Source: Entophlyctis helioformis
Taxonomy: Eukaryota; Chytridiomycota; Chytridiomycetes; Chytridiales; Chytriomycetaceae
Direction: 5' to 3'
Length of the DNA stretch: 64,000 nucleotides
NCBI GenBank assembly: GCA_025526915.1
Contig: JAHLKH010000038.1
Coordinates: 62,001 to 126,000, forward strand
Made by a program: the position numbers and the translations under genes. Numbering within the stretch: the stretch's first letter is position 1; each line of letters opens with the position of its first letter. Positions 10,766 to 21,628 of the stretch are shown here, piece by piece. The notes beneath the pieces were generated by a model. It saw only the letters and a program-made list of their open reading frames with translations. It ran no database searches and was not told the DNA's origin.

Positions 10766-11752
10766 CTACCACGGCTTGCTTGCACTGACGAGCGTGTCCT
10801 CGTCCACAAACGGAATGTCTGGCGTCAAATGCCCCAAAAAGTGCTGCGCTGCCTTGAGGAACCACGTCTCGTCCTTGAGTCTGTGAATGAGGATCGTGTT
10901 GGCCGTGTACGGATGTGCCCAGTCCTGCTTTGAAAACGGCTCGTCGTAGAACGTCTCCTTGGTGTCCGTGACCCAGTTCTTCATCAGCCCCGACGACTTT
11001 AACCAGCCGGCGAGCACCGCGTCCTCCTGGCCCTCAGAGTGCTTGGCGGGCAGGGGGTCGTGCGCGATCCAGTGCACCAGGTCCCACGACATGCCGTAGC
11101 CCATGCCGGCCATGAACCACTTGTCGCCGACCTCGCGGCCAAAGAACGTCCCCTGACGCGGCATGGCATCCACCCACACGAACAGATTGGGCAGATGCAG
11201 CCACACGTCGTCGTCCGTCTTCATGACATAGTCGTACGTGCCGTTGGCAATGGTCGACCCGGCATGGCTGAAAAAGGCATACGTCTTGCCATTGTCCATG
11301 TTCTCGGTGCAGTTGACCACCATGATGTCCTTGTGCAGGCTGGACTCGAGCGCCATCATCGTGGCTTGCTCCTTGGACGCCGGCTTGCCGAAAACGAACA
11401 CAACGTCGACAGCGTCGGTGGGACGCAGACGCATGTAGGTGTTGCGGATAAGCGAGCGGCGCTGGAGCTTCTGTACGGTGGTGAAGATGGCCACGAGCAG
11501 GCGCTTGCCTGCGGGCTTGCCGGCGGGCTTGTTCTGGCTGTTCTTGGTCGCAGCTGCACCGCCGCCAAGGATGGCGCTGCTGGACGCCTTCTGTTCGCCG
11601 GTGGCCAGTGGGTTGGACAGAGGGACCGAGGCATCTGCCTGTGTGGGGATCGGGCTGCTGTCGAGGAGGCCGCTGTTGAGAAGGAGGAGGAAGATGGCGG
11701 CGGCAGCCAGCAGCGTAAACAGCAGCGACACAGTCTTTCTTGGCCGGATCAT
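10766..11752 (-). CDS. Golgi glycosyltransferase, beta-1,3-galactosyltransferase-like (GT31 type)
   Basis: A single exon encodes about 328 residues. The start at 11752 places a signal anchor (VSLLFTLLAAAAIFLLLL) right after a basic MIRPRK, as in type II Golgi proteins; an upstream in-frame ATG would add 17 residues. A Pro/Ala/Lys stem is followed by RRSLIRNTYMR, VVFVFGKPAS, and the metal-binding DxD strand in YVMKTDDDVWLHL, then GREVGDKWFMAGMGYGMSWDL and EGQEDAVLAGW. This order matches GT31 galactosyl- or N-acetylglucosaminyltransferases, which extend protein or lipid glycans in the Golgi lumen. The sugar donor cannot be assigned. Introns are absent, unlike most neighbours. It ends 87 bp from the phosphatase stop (convergent). 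Confidence 0.85.
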   Translation of the reverse strand: MIRPRKTVSLLFTLLAAAAIFLLLLNSGLLDSSPIPTQADASVPLSNPLATGEQKASSSAILGGGAAATKNSQNKPAGKPAGKRLLVAIFTTVQKLQRRSLIRNTYMRLRPTDAVDVVFVFGKPASKEQATMMALESSLHKDIMVVNCTENMDNGKTYAFFSHAGSTIANGTYDYVMKTDDDVWLHLPNLFVWVDAMPRQGTFFGREVGDKWFMAGMGYGMSWDLVHWIAHDPLPAKHSEGQEDAVLAGWLKSSGLMKNWVTDTKETFYDEPFSKQDWAHPYTANTILIHRLKDETWFLKAAQHFLGHLTPDIPFVDEDTLVSASKPW

Positions 11753-12770
11753 GGTGGCGAGCGTTGACGATGTTGAGGGAAACCAGAAGGGCCAGTTGAT
11801 CACTATAAGAGGCAGGCATTCATTGTGCTGGCAATGGGCCGTGGATCAGGGCAGCGCACGAGGGGGGGGGGGTAATTGATTTCGTTCCCATAGAGCACCG
11901 TGCGCCGGCACCTGATTGGTCGGTTGGTTTGCCTCGAATTTTGTTCAATTTGGCATCCAATTTCCAATCGTTTTGAATCCAATTTCATATTCTTGTCCGA
12001 ATTCCCAGTCACTCTGAGCAGCCTGCAGCCGATGCCTTCTCAAGTCGTCGTCGCTTTGACGCTGGCTTGTGGTCTGCTGAGCCTGTCCAAGGGGCAGCAG
12101 TTGGTTGCGTGTTGGTAATGACACCAAGAACTGTCCTGCCACTGCCTGTTGCGGCTGTTGGCCTTCTGCGTCCAGTCGGCGCACTTGTGTGTGCTGTTGG
12201 GGCTGCCTGCTGCAATGTCCGAACGACCGACGTCACAGGCGACACAGACGCACTGGCATCTGCTGCTGCTGCTGGTATCTTCCGCTTGCTTGTCGATCTT
12301 TGGCGGCTGGCCGTTGGCGTGGCAGCTACAGCAACGGCTGGCTGTCCATGCTCGCCTGCAAGGTACTTGTCGTTGTCGAGACTGTCAAGGCACACAGTGT
12401 CAACAGAGTCGCAACTGTTGACAGCCATCGCACAACAGGCAGACGAGCTCACCAACAAGGACATGGATGGATCACTCGGCGCATCGTTGAGCTGCTGCGT
12501 ATCGTTGAGCTGCTGTAAGGCCTCGCGCTTGGATTGGTCTGACTTTGAGAACTGTCGAGGCGATACACACAGAATGCCTGCAGCAATTCTGCTCACTCAT
12601 GTCAACCTCTGTCCTGGCTGCCTTTTGTGTACACAGCATACTCTCTCTGGACGGGATCGCTGATGGATCCCCATACAAAGATGTTGTATGATCTGTCGTA
12701 GGATGGGTATGTGCTGTTTGTGCAGTTAGTCTGCTGTGCGATCAGTGCATACACATCCTATGAGAACATT
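11753..12770. other. Long intergenic region with an AT-rich patch and one doubtful reading frame
   Basis: The 5' side holds the probable promoter of the minus-strand glycosyltransferase, including a run of ten G at about 11862-11871 and an unusually AT-rich stretch at 11935-12005 with repeated CCAATTT-like words. The rest contains one minus-strand open frame listed separately. No exon could be confirmed by homology. Confidence 0.4.
12009..12596 (-). CDS. Doubtful open reading frame, no recognised domain
   Basis: An uninterrupted minus-strand frame of 195 codons starts with ATG at 12596. The product is Ser/Ala/Gln-rich with basic clusters (RQRSTSKRKIP, KPASKRRRLEK), which would suit a disordered nuclear protein. 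No catalytic or structural motif is seen. The opposite strand is also open over much of the interval, and no clear donor or acceptor sites flank it. It may be a real short gene between the glycosyltransferase and the next minus-strand gene, or chance. Confidence 0.25.
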   Translation of the reverse strand: MSRIAAGILCVSPRQFSKSDQSKREALQQLNDTQQLNDAPSDPSMSLLVSSSACCAMAVNSCDSVDTVCLDSLDNDKYLAGEHGQPAVAVAATPTASRQRSTSKRKIPAAAADASASVSPVTSVVRTLQQAAPTAHTSAPTGRRRPTAATGSGRTVLGVITNTQPTAAPWTGSADHKPASKRRRLEKASAAGCSE

Positions 12771-13769
12771 CTACCGGCATTTGAATGATGGCTCAACAAG
12801 GAATCCGCGCTGATCAACATCCATCGACCTGATCTTGAAGATGAGTTGCATCTGTCGCGCGGCTGACATGAACTCTTCCAGGTCTGACTTGTCATTCCGG
12901 CCCTTTCCAGTCCGTCGTAAACTGTCTCGCCACGCGTTAAACAGCTGTGTTGCATGCAATGGTTAGTGCTGATCGTCAAGGATAGTGTGTCGCCTACATG
13001 CTTGTAGACTCACCTGCTCTACGGGATAGGACGTAAGCGCGCGACCATACAGGTGCGTAAAGGTCGCTCCTTCTGGGACTGCAAACTCTGCATCTGGATC
13101 AAGTGTCACAAGCATGCCCAGATTCTGGTTGTTGGCTGCTGCAAAGACGCTCGTCTCGGCAAACTGCCGTGTGAGGTTTGGAAGTCAGTGAGCGATTGCA
13201 CTGCTTATTCTGTGTTGTGGGTGATCAGACTTACCTTGTGATGCTCGTGGTGCTTTGCATAGTGCTCAAGGAGTTGGAGGACGCTGCTCTTGAACGAGGG
13301 ATCAGGATGCAATGCCATGCATCACGATGTCAGGATTGCTGGAATCTATGAGGCACGGGAGCTTGACGAGAAGCTTGTCGATGCTGTCAAGAGGCACCAC
13401 CTATACTTCACGGCCGCCAAGTTCCATCTTGATGGCAAGAGCAGGGACGTTGTTGTCAAGTCGTCTTGGCATGAAGCTTGTCAGAACCAAGGGGAGGCGA
13501 GACACTTGGACGCATATGACGCCTTTACGCGGGCCATCTGTGAGCTTGACGAGCGGCAGCAGCGAATGTATTTGGTTCTTCTTGTCCACCAGTGTCATGC
13601 TTTCGAATGAACCATTGTCGCGGTGTAAGCACAAGCTGTTGTCCAGAAGCTTTCCTGTTGGGTCGATGGCCTGCGGGTCTGCTTGACTGGGAGCTGGCTC
13701 TGTGGTGGTGGCTGCGTCCGTGTAGTCCTGCTGGTGCTCAGCGGCATGTGGTGGCTGTTGCTCGTCCAT
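12771..13769 (-). CDS. Uncharacterised four-exon protein
   Basis: Exons 13769-13407, 13288-13235, 13163-13014 and 12944-12771 join in frame to about 246 residues; the last two introns have good GTAAGT and GTGAGT donors, while the first junction (GTATAG donor, CAAG acceptor) is my best guess. The N-terminus is acidic and Gln/Pro/Thr-rich. A central part has short hydrophobic strands (GVICVQVSRLPLVLTSF), then a His-rich helix LLEHYAKHHEHHK, LGMLVTLDPDAEFAVPEGA and a basic C-terminus. I do not recognise a family. It lies head-to-head with the Fanzor gene, 840 bp away, and inside the repeat-bracketed segment, so it could be element cargo or simply a neighbour. Confidence 0.6.
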
Positions 13770-14609
13770 TACAAACTCTGTCGCCAGAGCGCCACTGCCA
13801 CTGGTGGTGGGATCGCTGTGATTGGTCGAGCCCAGATCTGGTCGCGGCACTTGCCCAAATGCGCGCCATCAACAGCGAGCACAACACGGGCGACAACACA
13901 GCGGCAGCTGACAGGCGGATGGTTCCGATGGGCACAAGAGTGCCGTGCACATGGGCTGCCACATGACCAGTGCCTCGCAAGCCTTCACAAGCCTGCCGCA
14001 CCATCAACCACTCGGGCTTCCCAAGTCGACACACAACCATCCCCAACAGCCACTGCGGCACGCCCCTTCACTGCGAGGCGGCATCCGTCAAGTCTTGCAG
14101 CCTTCGAGTGGTGCGTACATGCCGCTCATTGCCCAGTGGAGCCAGTCGACTGCCAACCACGGCAGCTGCCGCACTGTTGGAGCAGTGGCGAGCTGACTCT
14201 CGACCGTGCCTTGCTCCACCTCCTGCCCACCGACCAACCGACCGCCCCATCCCGTCCAGCCCACGACGCTGTCCAACCCCCTCTTGCTCTCGCAGCCACA
14301 CGCAGTCGCTCGGCCCGCAGACGGCAGGTTGGTGTGCTCCTGTCCATCCATCTACAGACCCAACGGCGTACTCTGACTGGCACTGACGCTCGCACTTGCC
14401 GCCTTTGCTCTGTCCTCTCTCGCTCTTGCCGCCTCACTGTCCATGTCTGGCTGGCCCAGCTCTCAACGCACGCCGCCCCCTCACCCGCCAACGCCTCCTT
14501 GCCCGCCAACGCCCCCTCGCCCACCAACTCGTCCAGCAAGCACGTGCTTGCACACTGACACCACCGCCACCGCCACCGCCACCGCCACTCGCTCTGACAC
14601 TCGCGCAGC
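13770..14609. other. Divergent intergenic region upstream of the Fanzor gene
   Basis: This is the presumed shared promoter region of the unrecognised minus-strand gene and the Fanzor gene. The last 130 bp before the ATG hold a C-rich tandem of CGCCAACGCC-like units (about 14472-14540) and a (CCGCCA)n tract at about 14562-14585. I could not identify a left element end, terminal inverted repeat or upstream exon with confidence. Confidence 0.4.
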
Positions 14610-17600
14610 ATGGGCATTCCAAGAGTGATCCCAAAAGTCATCAAGGGGCAAGGTGGCAAGGCACTACCTTTCGGGACGACGCTGTCTGCTGGACTGGATC
14701 TGGTGCTTGAAGACACCACGCAACACAGCATCAGCAGCATTTACAACAGCGCGACCACTCGACCCCATCTTCTGCCACCACCATTGATGCTGCGCCTGCT
14801 TCAAAGGAAACCACCACCGCCACAGCTGCAACCGCACATGCTCGTATCCGGAATTGTCCACGTCGATGCTTTGAGCATCTTCTACGGAACGCTCCGTAAA
14901 CTGGCTGCCTCCCACCTGCCATCATCAGTCAGTGGGTGGTTGGCAATTCTTGCACCTGTCCTCGACGGCTTCCTCAAGTCGGTCGGCAACGGCCGGATCG
15001 TCGTCTTCCATGTTGATGGCAGGCTTGCCGAGACTGGAATCAAGCAGCAGGCGCATGCCAGCCGCACCTTGGACGTCTTGCGCGCAGCAGCAACAGCTCA
15101 ACAGTTGTGTGCCAAACGCAAACACCGTCACCGATGTGGGACATTAGAAAAGTAAGGTCACTTGTTTGTGCAGCATCAAGATGATTCTAACTAACAGTCA
15201 TTGTTGCAGGAAAGAGGAGCAGGCACTGATGCGCTGCTTCACTCTCACGCAAGGCGACAAGAAGCATATCAAGGAAGCGATTGAGGCGTTTCTCGACCCG
15301 CTGTCGTACCATGCTGTATGCTGGTGCGAACACGAAGCCGATGTTTGCATCGCACGCGACGCTGCCGAGTATGCAAGCCAGCCAAGGTACAGATCGGCAT
15401 GACATCTGTCTGTTATGATTGATGGCTGACAACCTGCATCCTGCAGCAATGTCCTGCCATTAGCGGTCATCACTGGCGATTCGGATCTTGTATTCCATTG
15501 TGCTGGCCGTTGCGGTGTCCTGATGACACGCATGCACAGCGGGCATGCCACCAACATCCGCACGTTCAATCACCAGGGCGTTGCGACCATTGCAGCTGCC
15601 CTTGGACTGCGTGTTTTCCCTGGTGTATGTCAGCTGTTTGCTGCCATAGCAAACAATGACTATCACAGTTGCCATGGTTGCGGTATGTCCATTGCTTGAC
15701 TCTGTGCTTGTGTTTGTCATCCATGTTGCGATGTTGACTAACTTGTGTTGCCATTCACATTGCCTGGCAGGCAATGCTGCTGCCGTCAAGTTCATCAACG
15801 ACCAGTTTGACGCCGCGGCCAAGGAGCGCCGCTTCAACAACCCGGCCGACTTCTGTGCGCTGCTTCACGATCCTATGGAGGCAGATGCATTTGCCAATCG
15901 CGTTAAGAATGCATATGTTGCTGACCTGCTGTCGCTGGATGGTGGTGTGGCTCTTGCCAAGAGCTTCCTCAACGCCTTTGGCGTTTTCGTCTACCATGAC
16001 GAGTCAGGGACTTTTGCCAACACGGTCACATTCCCAACCAGCGACAGCAGTCAATCTGGCAATGTGCCAAAGAAGAGGCAAGTCCTTGCATGACTGGTCA
16101 TGGCATGGTGGCATAGATCCGTTTGCATGCATGGCACTCAACTGACCGTCTCTCACCACATGGCAACGACAACAGCGTGGCTGTTGACGCGACCACCACG
16201 CATCAAGCAAAGTATGTATGCATGCATGTGATCTCTTGGTGTGTCCTGCATGACTGACTCTGTGCTTCTGTCTTTGATGCAACCACTGGATCGCGATGCA
16301 GGTGCCAGCTACATGACGGCTGCCTTGTGATCCATCCCAAGGCGCAGCAAGGCAAGCAAAACCCCAACATCATCCATCTCACGCAGGACGACATCAGGCC
16401 ACTTGTCAGGAACATTGTCAAGGAACAGCAGCTCAGTCTTACGCTGGACAAGGTCAAGAACTGCCCCGCCGCACTCGACTGCGTCCTCCGACATGCGGCC
16501 GATCGCATCACTCGCATCACCAACGGGGTCAAAGGCCGCAACATTCTCGCAAAGATCAGCAGGTCGGCAAGTGTGCAACTGTTGGAGATTGTCCGCAAGC
16601 AGGCTCGTGAAGTGGAAGAGCGGGCAAAGCTTGGCCCGAAGGATCGGGCTATTTGGGATGGACATGTAAGTTGCTGCATGTCTCTGATGCATGTGCATTC
16701 TCACTTTGAAGTGTCTAACCCAATCCACTGTGCATTGTACAGGGTGCTGCTTTGAGGATGAAGAAGCAGTTGGGCAAGATTGTCAATCGTCCATGCAAAC
16801 CACACCGCCACCTATCGACACCGAGTATGTGTTGCTTGCATTGGGATCATGCCAACTCGTGTACTGACAGCAGCTTCTTTGCTGAACGGTGCTATTCCAG
16901 AAACAGATGCGCAGAAAGACTCACAGCAAGGCACGCAGCAAGACACACAGCCAGCCACGCAGCCAGCCACGCAGCAAGTCAAGTACCAAGGCAAGGCCAT
17001 CACCCGAGGCGGTTCCCCATTGACCGCTGCCGGCATCCGCGACAAGGCGATCAAGAGGCGGGGGGCCTTGAAAGACCTCAAGAATTGCCGATTAGTGACA
17101 CGCCACGAGCAGCTGAAAGAGGTCATTGACTTGCTTACGTCGATCATCAAGCAAGCCACGGTACGTCTCCATCTTCACTGGCTGTGTGTGCATGCAATGA
17201 CTTGGCACGATTGCTCATTGTTCCACTTGACAGGAGGCTCAACTGCCCAAGCTGCCCGAGCAAGAACTGCCATCCGCCGACGGCCAGGCTGGTCAAGCAG
17301 ACCGCAAGATCTTGTATCTCAATCAAGATGCAGACATCCGGACGACGGTCAGTTCTGGTGTTCCATTGGTGCTTGCGTGTGCATTGTGTGCACTTGGAAT
17401 GCATTGCTGATCGTGCATCCAACCTCCACAGGCGCGACGCCAAATCACCAAGCAACAGGAGGCTGCGAACAAGCAGAAGTGCGAAAAGCAAGCTGCCAAG
17501 GCCGCGGCAGACAAGGCCATCGACAGGAACAAGGAGAGTGCACGCCGGCAAGACCGCCACACCCAACCAGTGGACCCGAAGCAGACGTGAGTGTTGTACA

Positions 17601-20600
17601 CTGTGCCATGTGCCTTGGGCATGCTTGCTGACATGTGTGGGCTTTGCAGACGCAAAGGTGGAGCACGAGTGACACAAGGTCGGGTTGACAGAAAGGGGGG
17701 ACGCCTCACGTCAGGGGCACCCATGACGCTCCCTGCGGCCATTGGCGGCAACAATCAACAAGCTGCTGTGCACGCGCCCGGTCAACCTGCTGTCGACACG
17801 CCTAGTCAAGCCGCCACGGACGCAACCGATCAAGCCGCCGCTGATACACCCGATCAACCTGGAGAGGATGCATCTGATCATTGTCATATGAGAGTGCTGC
17901 TGGAGGTATGATTTAGGATAGCCATTCTGCCTGCATGCATGGCTTTGAATGTACTGACTCAGAGGTTGGCTTGCATGGTGCTCAGGACATGTTGTCAGGC
18001 GGCCCGCAGAGCGCCCCGATCTTTGGCGTTCATGCCATCAGGTCATCAACAAGTTGGACACGCCGCCAACTTATTGAGGACATTGTCGCGAGGATTCAAT
18101 CGTTCACGGTCGGCATGCGGCATGCCGGCCTTGTCGTCATCGGTGCCGTCGTCGAGGAACTTCTCGAGCTTGACCAGGACGCGCCTCTGCCACCGTCGTA
18201 CCATGTCTACAAATGGCCCGATGGCAAGGCGACTCGGTATTGTTTCCTGGACGCTGATCTCAAGGACCTCGATGACCTCGGCGACAAGGACGTCATCAAG
18301 GGCCTCGGCGCTGTCACGAAAGCGGAGCTCTTGTCCGGTCAGTTCACGCTTCGCGAGGACATTGCCGCGCGGACCATGTACGGCGCGAGTCAGTATAATG
18401 GCAGCAGCAAGCACCCTCGCTTCGGCCATCGCGTGCGACTGGTCAAGGGAACAAGACTCGAGCGCGTCATGTTCGAGAAGGTCGAGACGCGCAAGTTGCC
18501 CAACGGCCAGCCACCAGCACCAGCAGCACCAGCAGTGCCGTCGCCCAATGAGCTGCTTGCGATGCTTGTCGCCAGTGAGTCGGGTGGCCAGACATCCGCG
18601 GCCTGCATCCTGCGGCACCTCTCGTTTGTCCTAACGGGCGAGCAGATGGTCAAGCCGATGTCCATCATGCTCACGCTCAATGCGTGGCTTGTCACGGTTG
18701 TCCAGCTGCTGATCCATCGCAGCTGGACACCTGGCAGCATGACCGACCAAGCTGCACCACCAGCCGACACGATCAAGGCCGACATGGACACTGGCAATGC
18801 GCAGCAGGCAGGCGCGCTGCGGACCACCGTGCGGATGGCCGAGATGAAGGTAGGCGCGCGTCGACCGGCCAAGAAGCAGCAGACTCGTGGGCGGCATCCA
18901 GACATGTGGTGGTCGAGCTTGCACCCAGCTGATGCACAGCAGGCCGACACACAGCAGGCAGTGGTGCCTTATCGGCTTGTCAACACCTTGTGCGCGCGTG
19001 CGACCAAGCAGATCTTCGAAAACCTGGCGAGGGAGGTGAGCGCCACACTCGCCAAGCACTTCATCGAGAACCGGTCAAAGCTGGCATTGGTCGCAGCCCA
19101 GAGAGCAATGCCTGCTGCGACTTCTGAGCAGATTGCAGCGTGGGTCGATGCCATATTCAAGCCACTCAAGACCACCAAGGTTGCCAGGCATGCCGCTGCT
19201 CAAGACGCCGTTCAGGACGCCGCTCAGGACACTGCTCAAGACGCCCCATTGCCGGCCATCGAGGACGACGCCATGGACGACGCCATGGACGCCACTCAGG
19301 ATGTCGCTCCTCCCGCCCCAACTCTCAAGCGGACCGCGTCACAGCTTCTGCTGGCCACCGATGGCAGCACATCCAAGAGGCAAAGGGACGAGACTACTGC
19401 CCCTGTCGCCACAGATGCCATGCAAGACACACCACCAGCCACACAGGACGGGGACGCCATCGAGATCCCACAAGAGCTGAATCCAATTCAGGCAATTGTG
19501 CGCAGCATGTCAACATCGGACATTGGACGGTTCTACCAACTCCTCAAGCTCGCTGGCACTTCAGTGATGAAGCTATGCCCGCAGCCAGCAAGCCGTGACC
19601 CGTTCATCCTCGTCACTGAGGCCACGCTCTTTTGGGCGGTGGTGGGGCTGCAAAGCGATCGCATTGGCAATGAGCACGATCCTGTCCTCCAAGCATTGCG
19701 AAAGGAGCTCCTGGCCGCAGTTGGTAAGTTGCATGTGTCTATGCCACGTCAATGCTATTTGATGCTGACACTCCACTTTTATCCAAAACTGCAAAGATGC
19801 CAAGTTGGAGCTTGGGACTGACGACAAGGTCATCCAAAGGGCTTTCAGCAATAGCAAGGAGCTGGCCATCCTCGACATCCTCCTGCCCGGCCTCCGCCCC
19901 AAGAATCGACGCCGTCCAACACAGGCCGAGGGTGATGAGGCTGCGGTTGATTCTCAGCCTCTGGTGGCTTCAAAGCAAGTGATCAGACAAGGCAGCATCA
20001 TGACAGATGGATACACGGTCTATCAGCTGGCACTGGACTGCCGCACAGACCGTCCAGAGTCGCCTCGCAGTATGTGCCGCGCTTGGATGCTTTGGTGCAC
20101 GCATTGATTCTGACTGCCGCCTTGATCTGCAGGTCCCAACGCGGCGTCTCCAGCCCAGCAGCCCAGTCTTGCTGATGCTGCTGTTGGCATCCTTAATGCC
20201 TTGAATGGTCAATTTATTGAGCCTGACCACATGGACGTCACATGTGAGTTGCTGTACCAATCCAGACGGGCACTTGTTGTCCACACCAACTGACATGCCA
20301 TCCACAGCCGCCGATCCAGCCGACCCATCAGCCACCAAGCCAAAAGCAACCAACCCTGTAAGCCACTTGCATGCTAACCTCGCGCATTGGTGCACATGCA
20401 TTGCACATTCCTCACTCATGCCATGGCATGGCAGGCCCAGCGCAACTTTAATGCATCGCAGCGACTGCCCAATGTTGCTGATGCCAACAAGCTGCTCGCC
20501 GACAAGGGCTATGAGACTGTTTGTGTTGTCAGCTTTGATTGGGGCGAGCGGTACCTGTATGGCGCGTCCAGCATGCTGGTCAATGTCGAGGACAAGACAT

Positions 20601-21628
20601 ACACCATGGAGTCCAACTACGTGCTCTCCTCTGGCATGGCACGAGCTGAGGGCATCTTTCAGCGGTGGTATGCATGCAATGACTCTGCCACGCGCACTCT
20701 TGACCAGATCAACTCACAGTGCCTGCCTCCTGTGCCAGGCTCAACAATCGATATGCCAAGGCTGCGGACGTCCACGAGGCCATTGCATTCAAGACAGCAA
20801 AGCATGCTGATCCAAACGCCACAGCAGGCGAGAGAGCCTTTTGGGATCTGCGCTGCCATGCATACTGCACGCCATTCCTGAATGCACGGGTACGTTTTCT
20901 CTGGTTCTGGATGCCCATTGCCATGACCGCCATGCTTCTTGATCGCCATGCTGATTGCACTGGATGGCATGGCATGGCATGGCATTCCACAGAAGGTCAA
21001 GGCCAAGCGGTTCACCAAGCGCAGCAACAGCACGTCTGATCGCGGAAACGCTCTTGAGGGCATCATGAAGCTGGCAGGATCGAAGACTGGAGAGCGCGCA
21101 TCTCGTGCATCTCAAGGCCTCCCTGTCGACCGAACAAAGTCGACAGAGGACAACATTCCCGTTGTCTGGGCATTTGGCATCGACTTTACAGGCCAAGGTG
21201 GCCGGCACGCTGTGTTTGAGGACTTTCTCATCAGGCATCTGCGGTCGTCTGGATATGCCTACGTGCGTCTGATGCCACGCTGTCCATCCATCCATCTGTG
21301 CACCAACTGACACACGATCATGCACACACACATACATACATACACACAGATCTACCGCTGCAACGAGAACCTGACCAGCCAGATGTGCCCGCAGTGCAAG
21401 CAGCGGATCCCAGACAAGAACCGCACCAACCTGCGACGCTACGAGTGCACAGACTGCAAGACTGTCTACCACCGCGATGTGCTTGGAGCCACCAACATCG
21501 GAATGGTCGCACTGGGGCATCTGTTCCATGGACAACGGCCGCTCTACTTGACGCACACGCCAGCCGGTCAGCCTGTCAACAGCATCGCAGCAGTGTCCTC
21601 CACAGACACAGCAAGTCACTCCATGTGA
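14610..21628 (+). CDS. FEN1/XPG-like nuclease fused to Fanzor (TnpB-like RuvC) RNA-guided nuclease
   Basis: Nineteen exons (14610-15151, 15210-15386, 15447-15682, 15771-16077, 16176-16211, 16302-16665, 16743-16824, 16901-17160, 17234-17347, 17432-17586, 17650-17905, 17986-19723, 19797-20069, 20133-20243, 20308-20357, 20435-20667, 20739-20889, 20993-21262, 21350-21628) join in frame to about 1,877 residues. Residues 1-330 resemble FEN1: MGIPRVIPK start, VDAL (D86), HVDGR (D136), EHEAD (E221, E223), GDSD (D251, D253), NNDY (D311) and the helix-hairpin HGCGNAAAVKFI. A long low-complexity and coiled-coil linker follows. The C-terminal part has a TDG strand (~1492), RuvC-I SFDWGERYLYGA (D1602), NENLTSQMCPQC (E1791 and first zinc pair), YECTDC, and RuvC-III YHRDVLGATNI (D1828). 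Fanzors cut DNA guided by an element-encoded RNA. Two adjacent genes instead of one fusion remain possible. The intron after 16077 has a GC donor. Confidence 0.85.

Noticed and set aside
12009..12596. Cyclin-like N-terminal motif (SGRTVLGVITNT) on the minus strand
   Set aside because: The words resemble the disordered N-terminus of cyclins, but the frame stops soon after and no cyclin box follows downstream on that strand; the glycosyltransferase promoter lies there instead.
13235..13406. Frameshift or pseudogene reading of the unknown minus-strand gene (VPLDSIDKLLVKLPCLIDSS)
   Set aside because: An intron from 13406 to 13289 restores an intact frame without invoking damage, so a pseudogene call is not needed.
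14562..14590. (CCGCCA)n array considered as a CRISPR-like or terminal repeat
   Set aside because: It is a short simple-sequence tract with no spacers and no counterpart at the other side of the gene.
7677..14609. Calling a complete large transposon of 14 kb with defined ends
   Set aside because: Only a 23-bp direct repeat supports it; there is no transposase, recombinase, terminal inverted repeat or clear target duplication, so it is kept as a hypothesis only.
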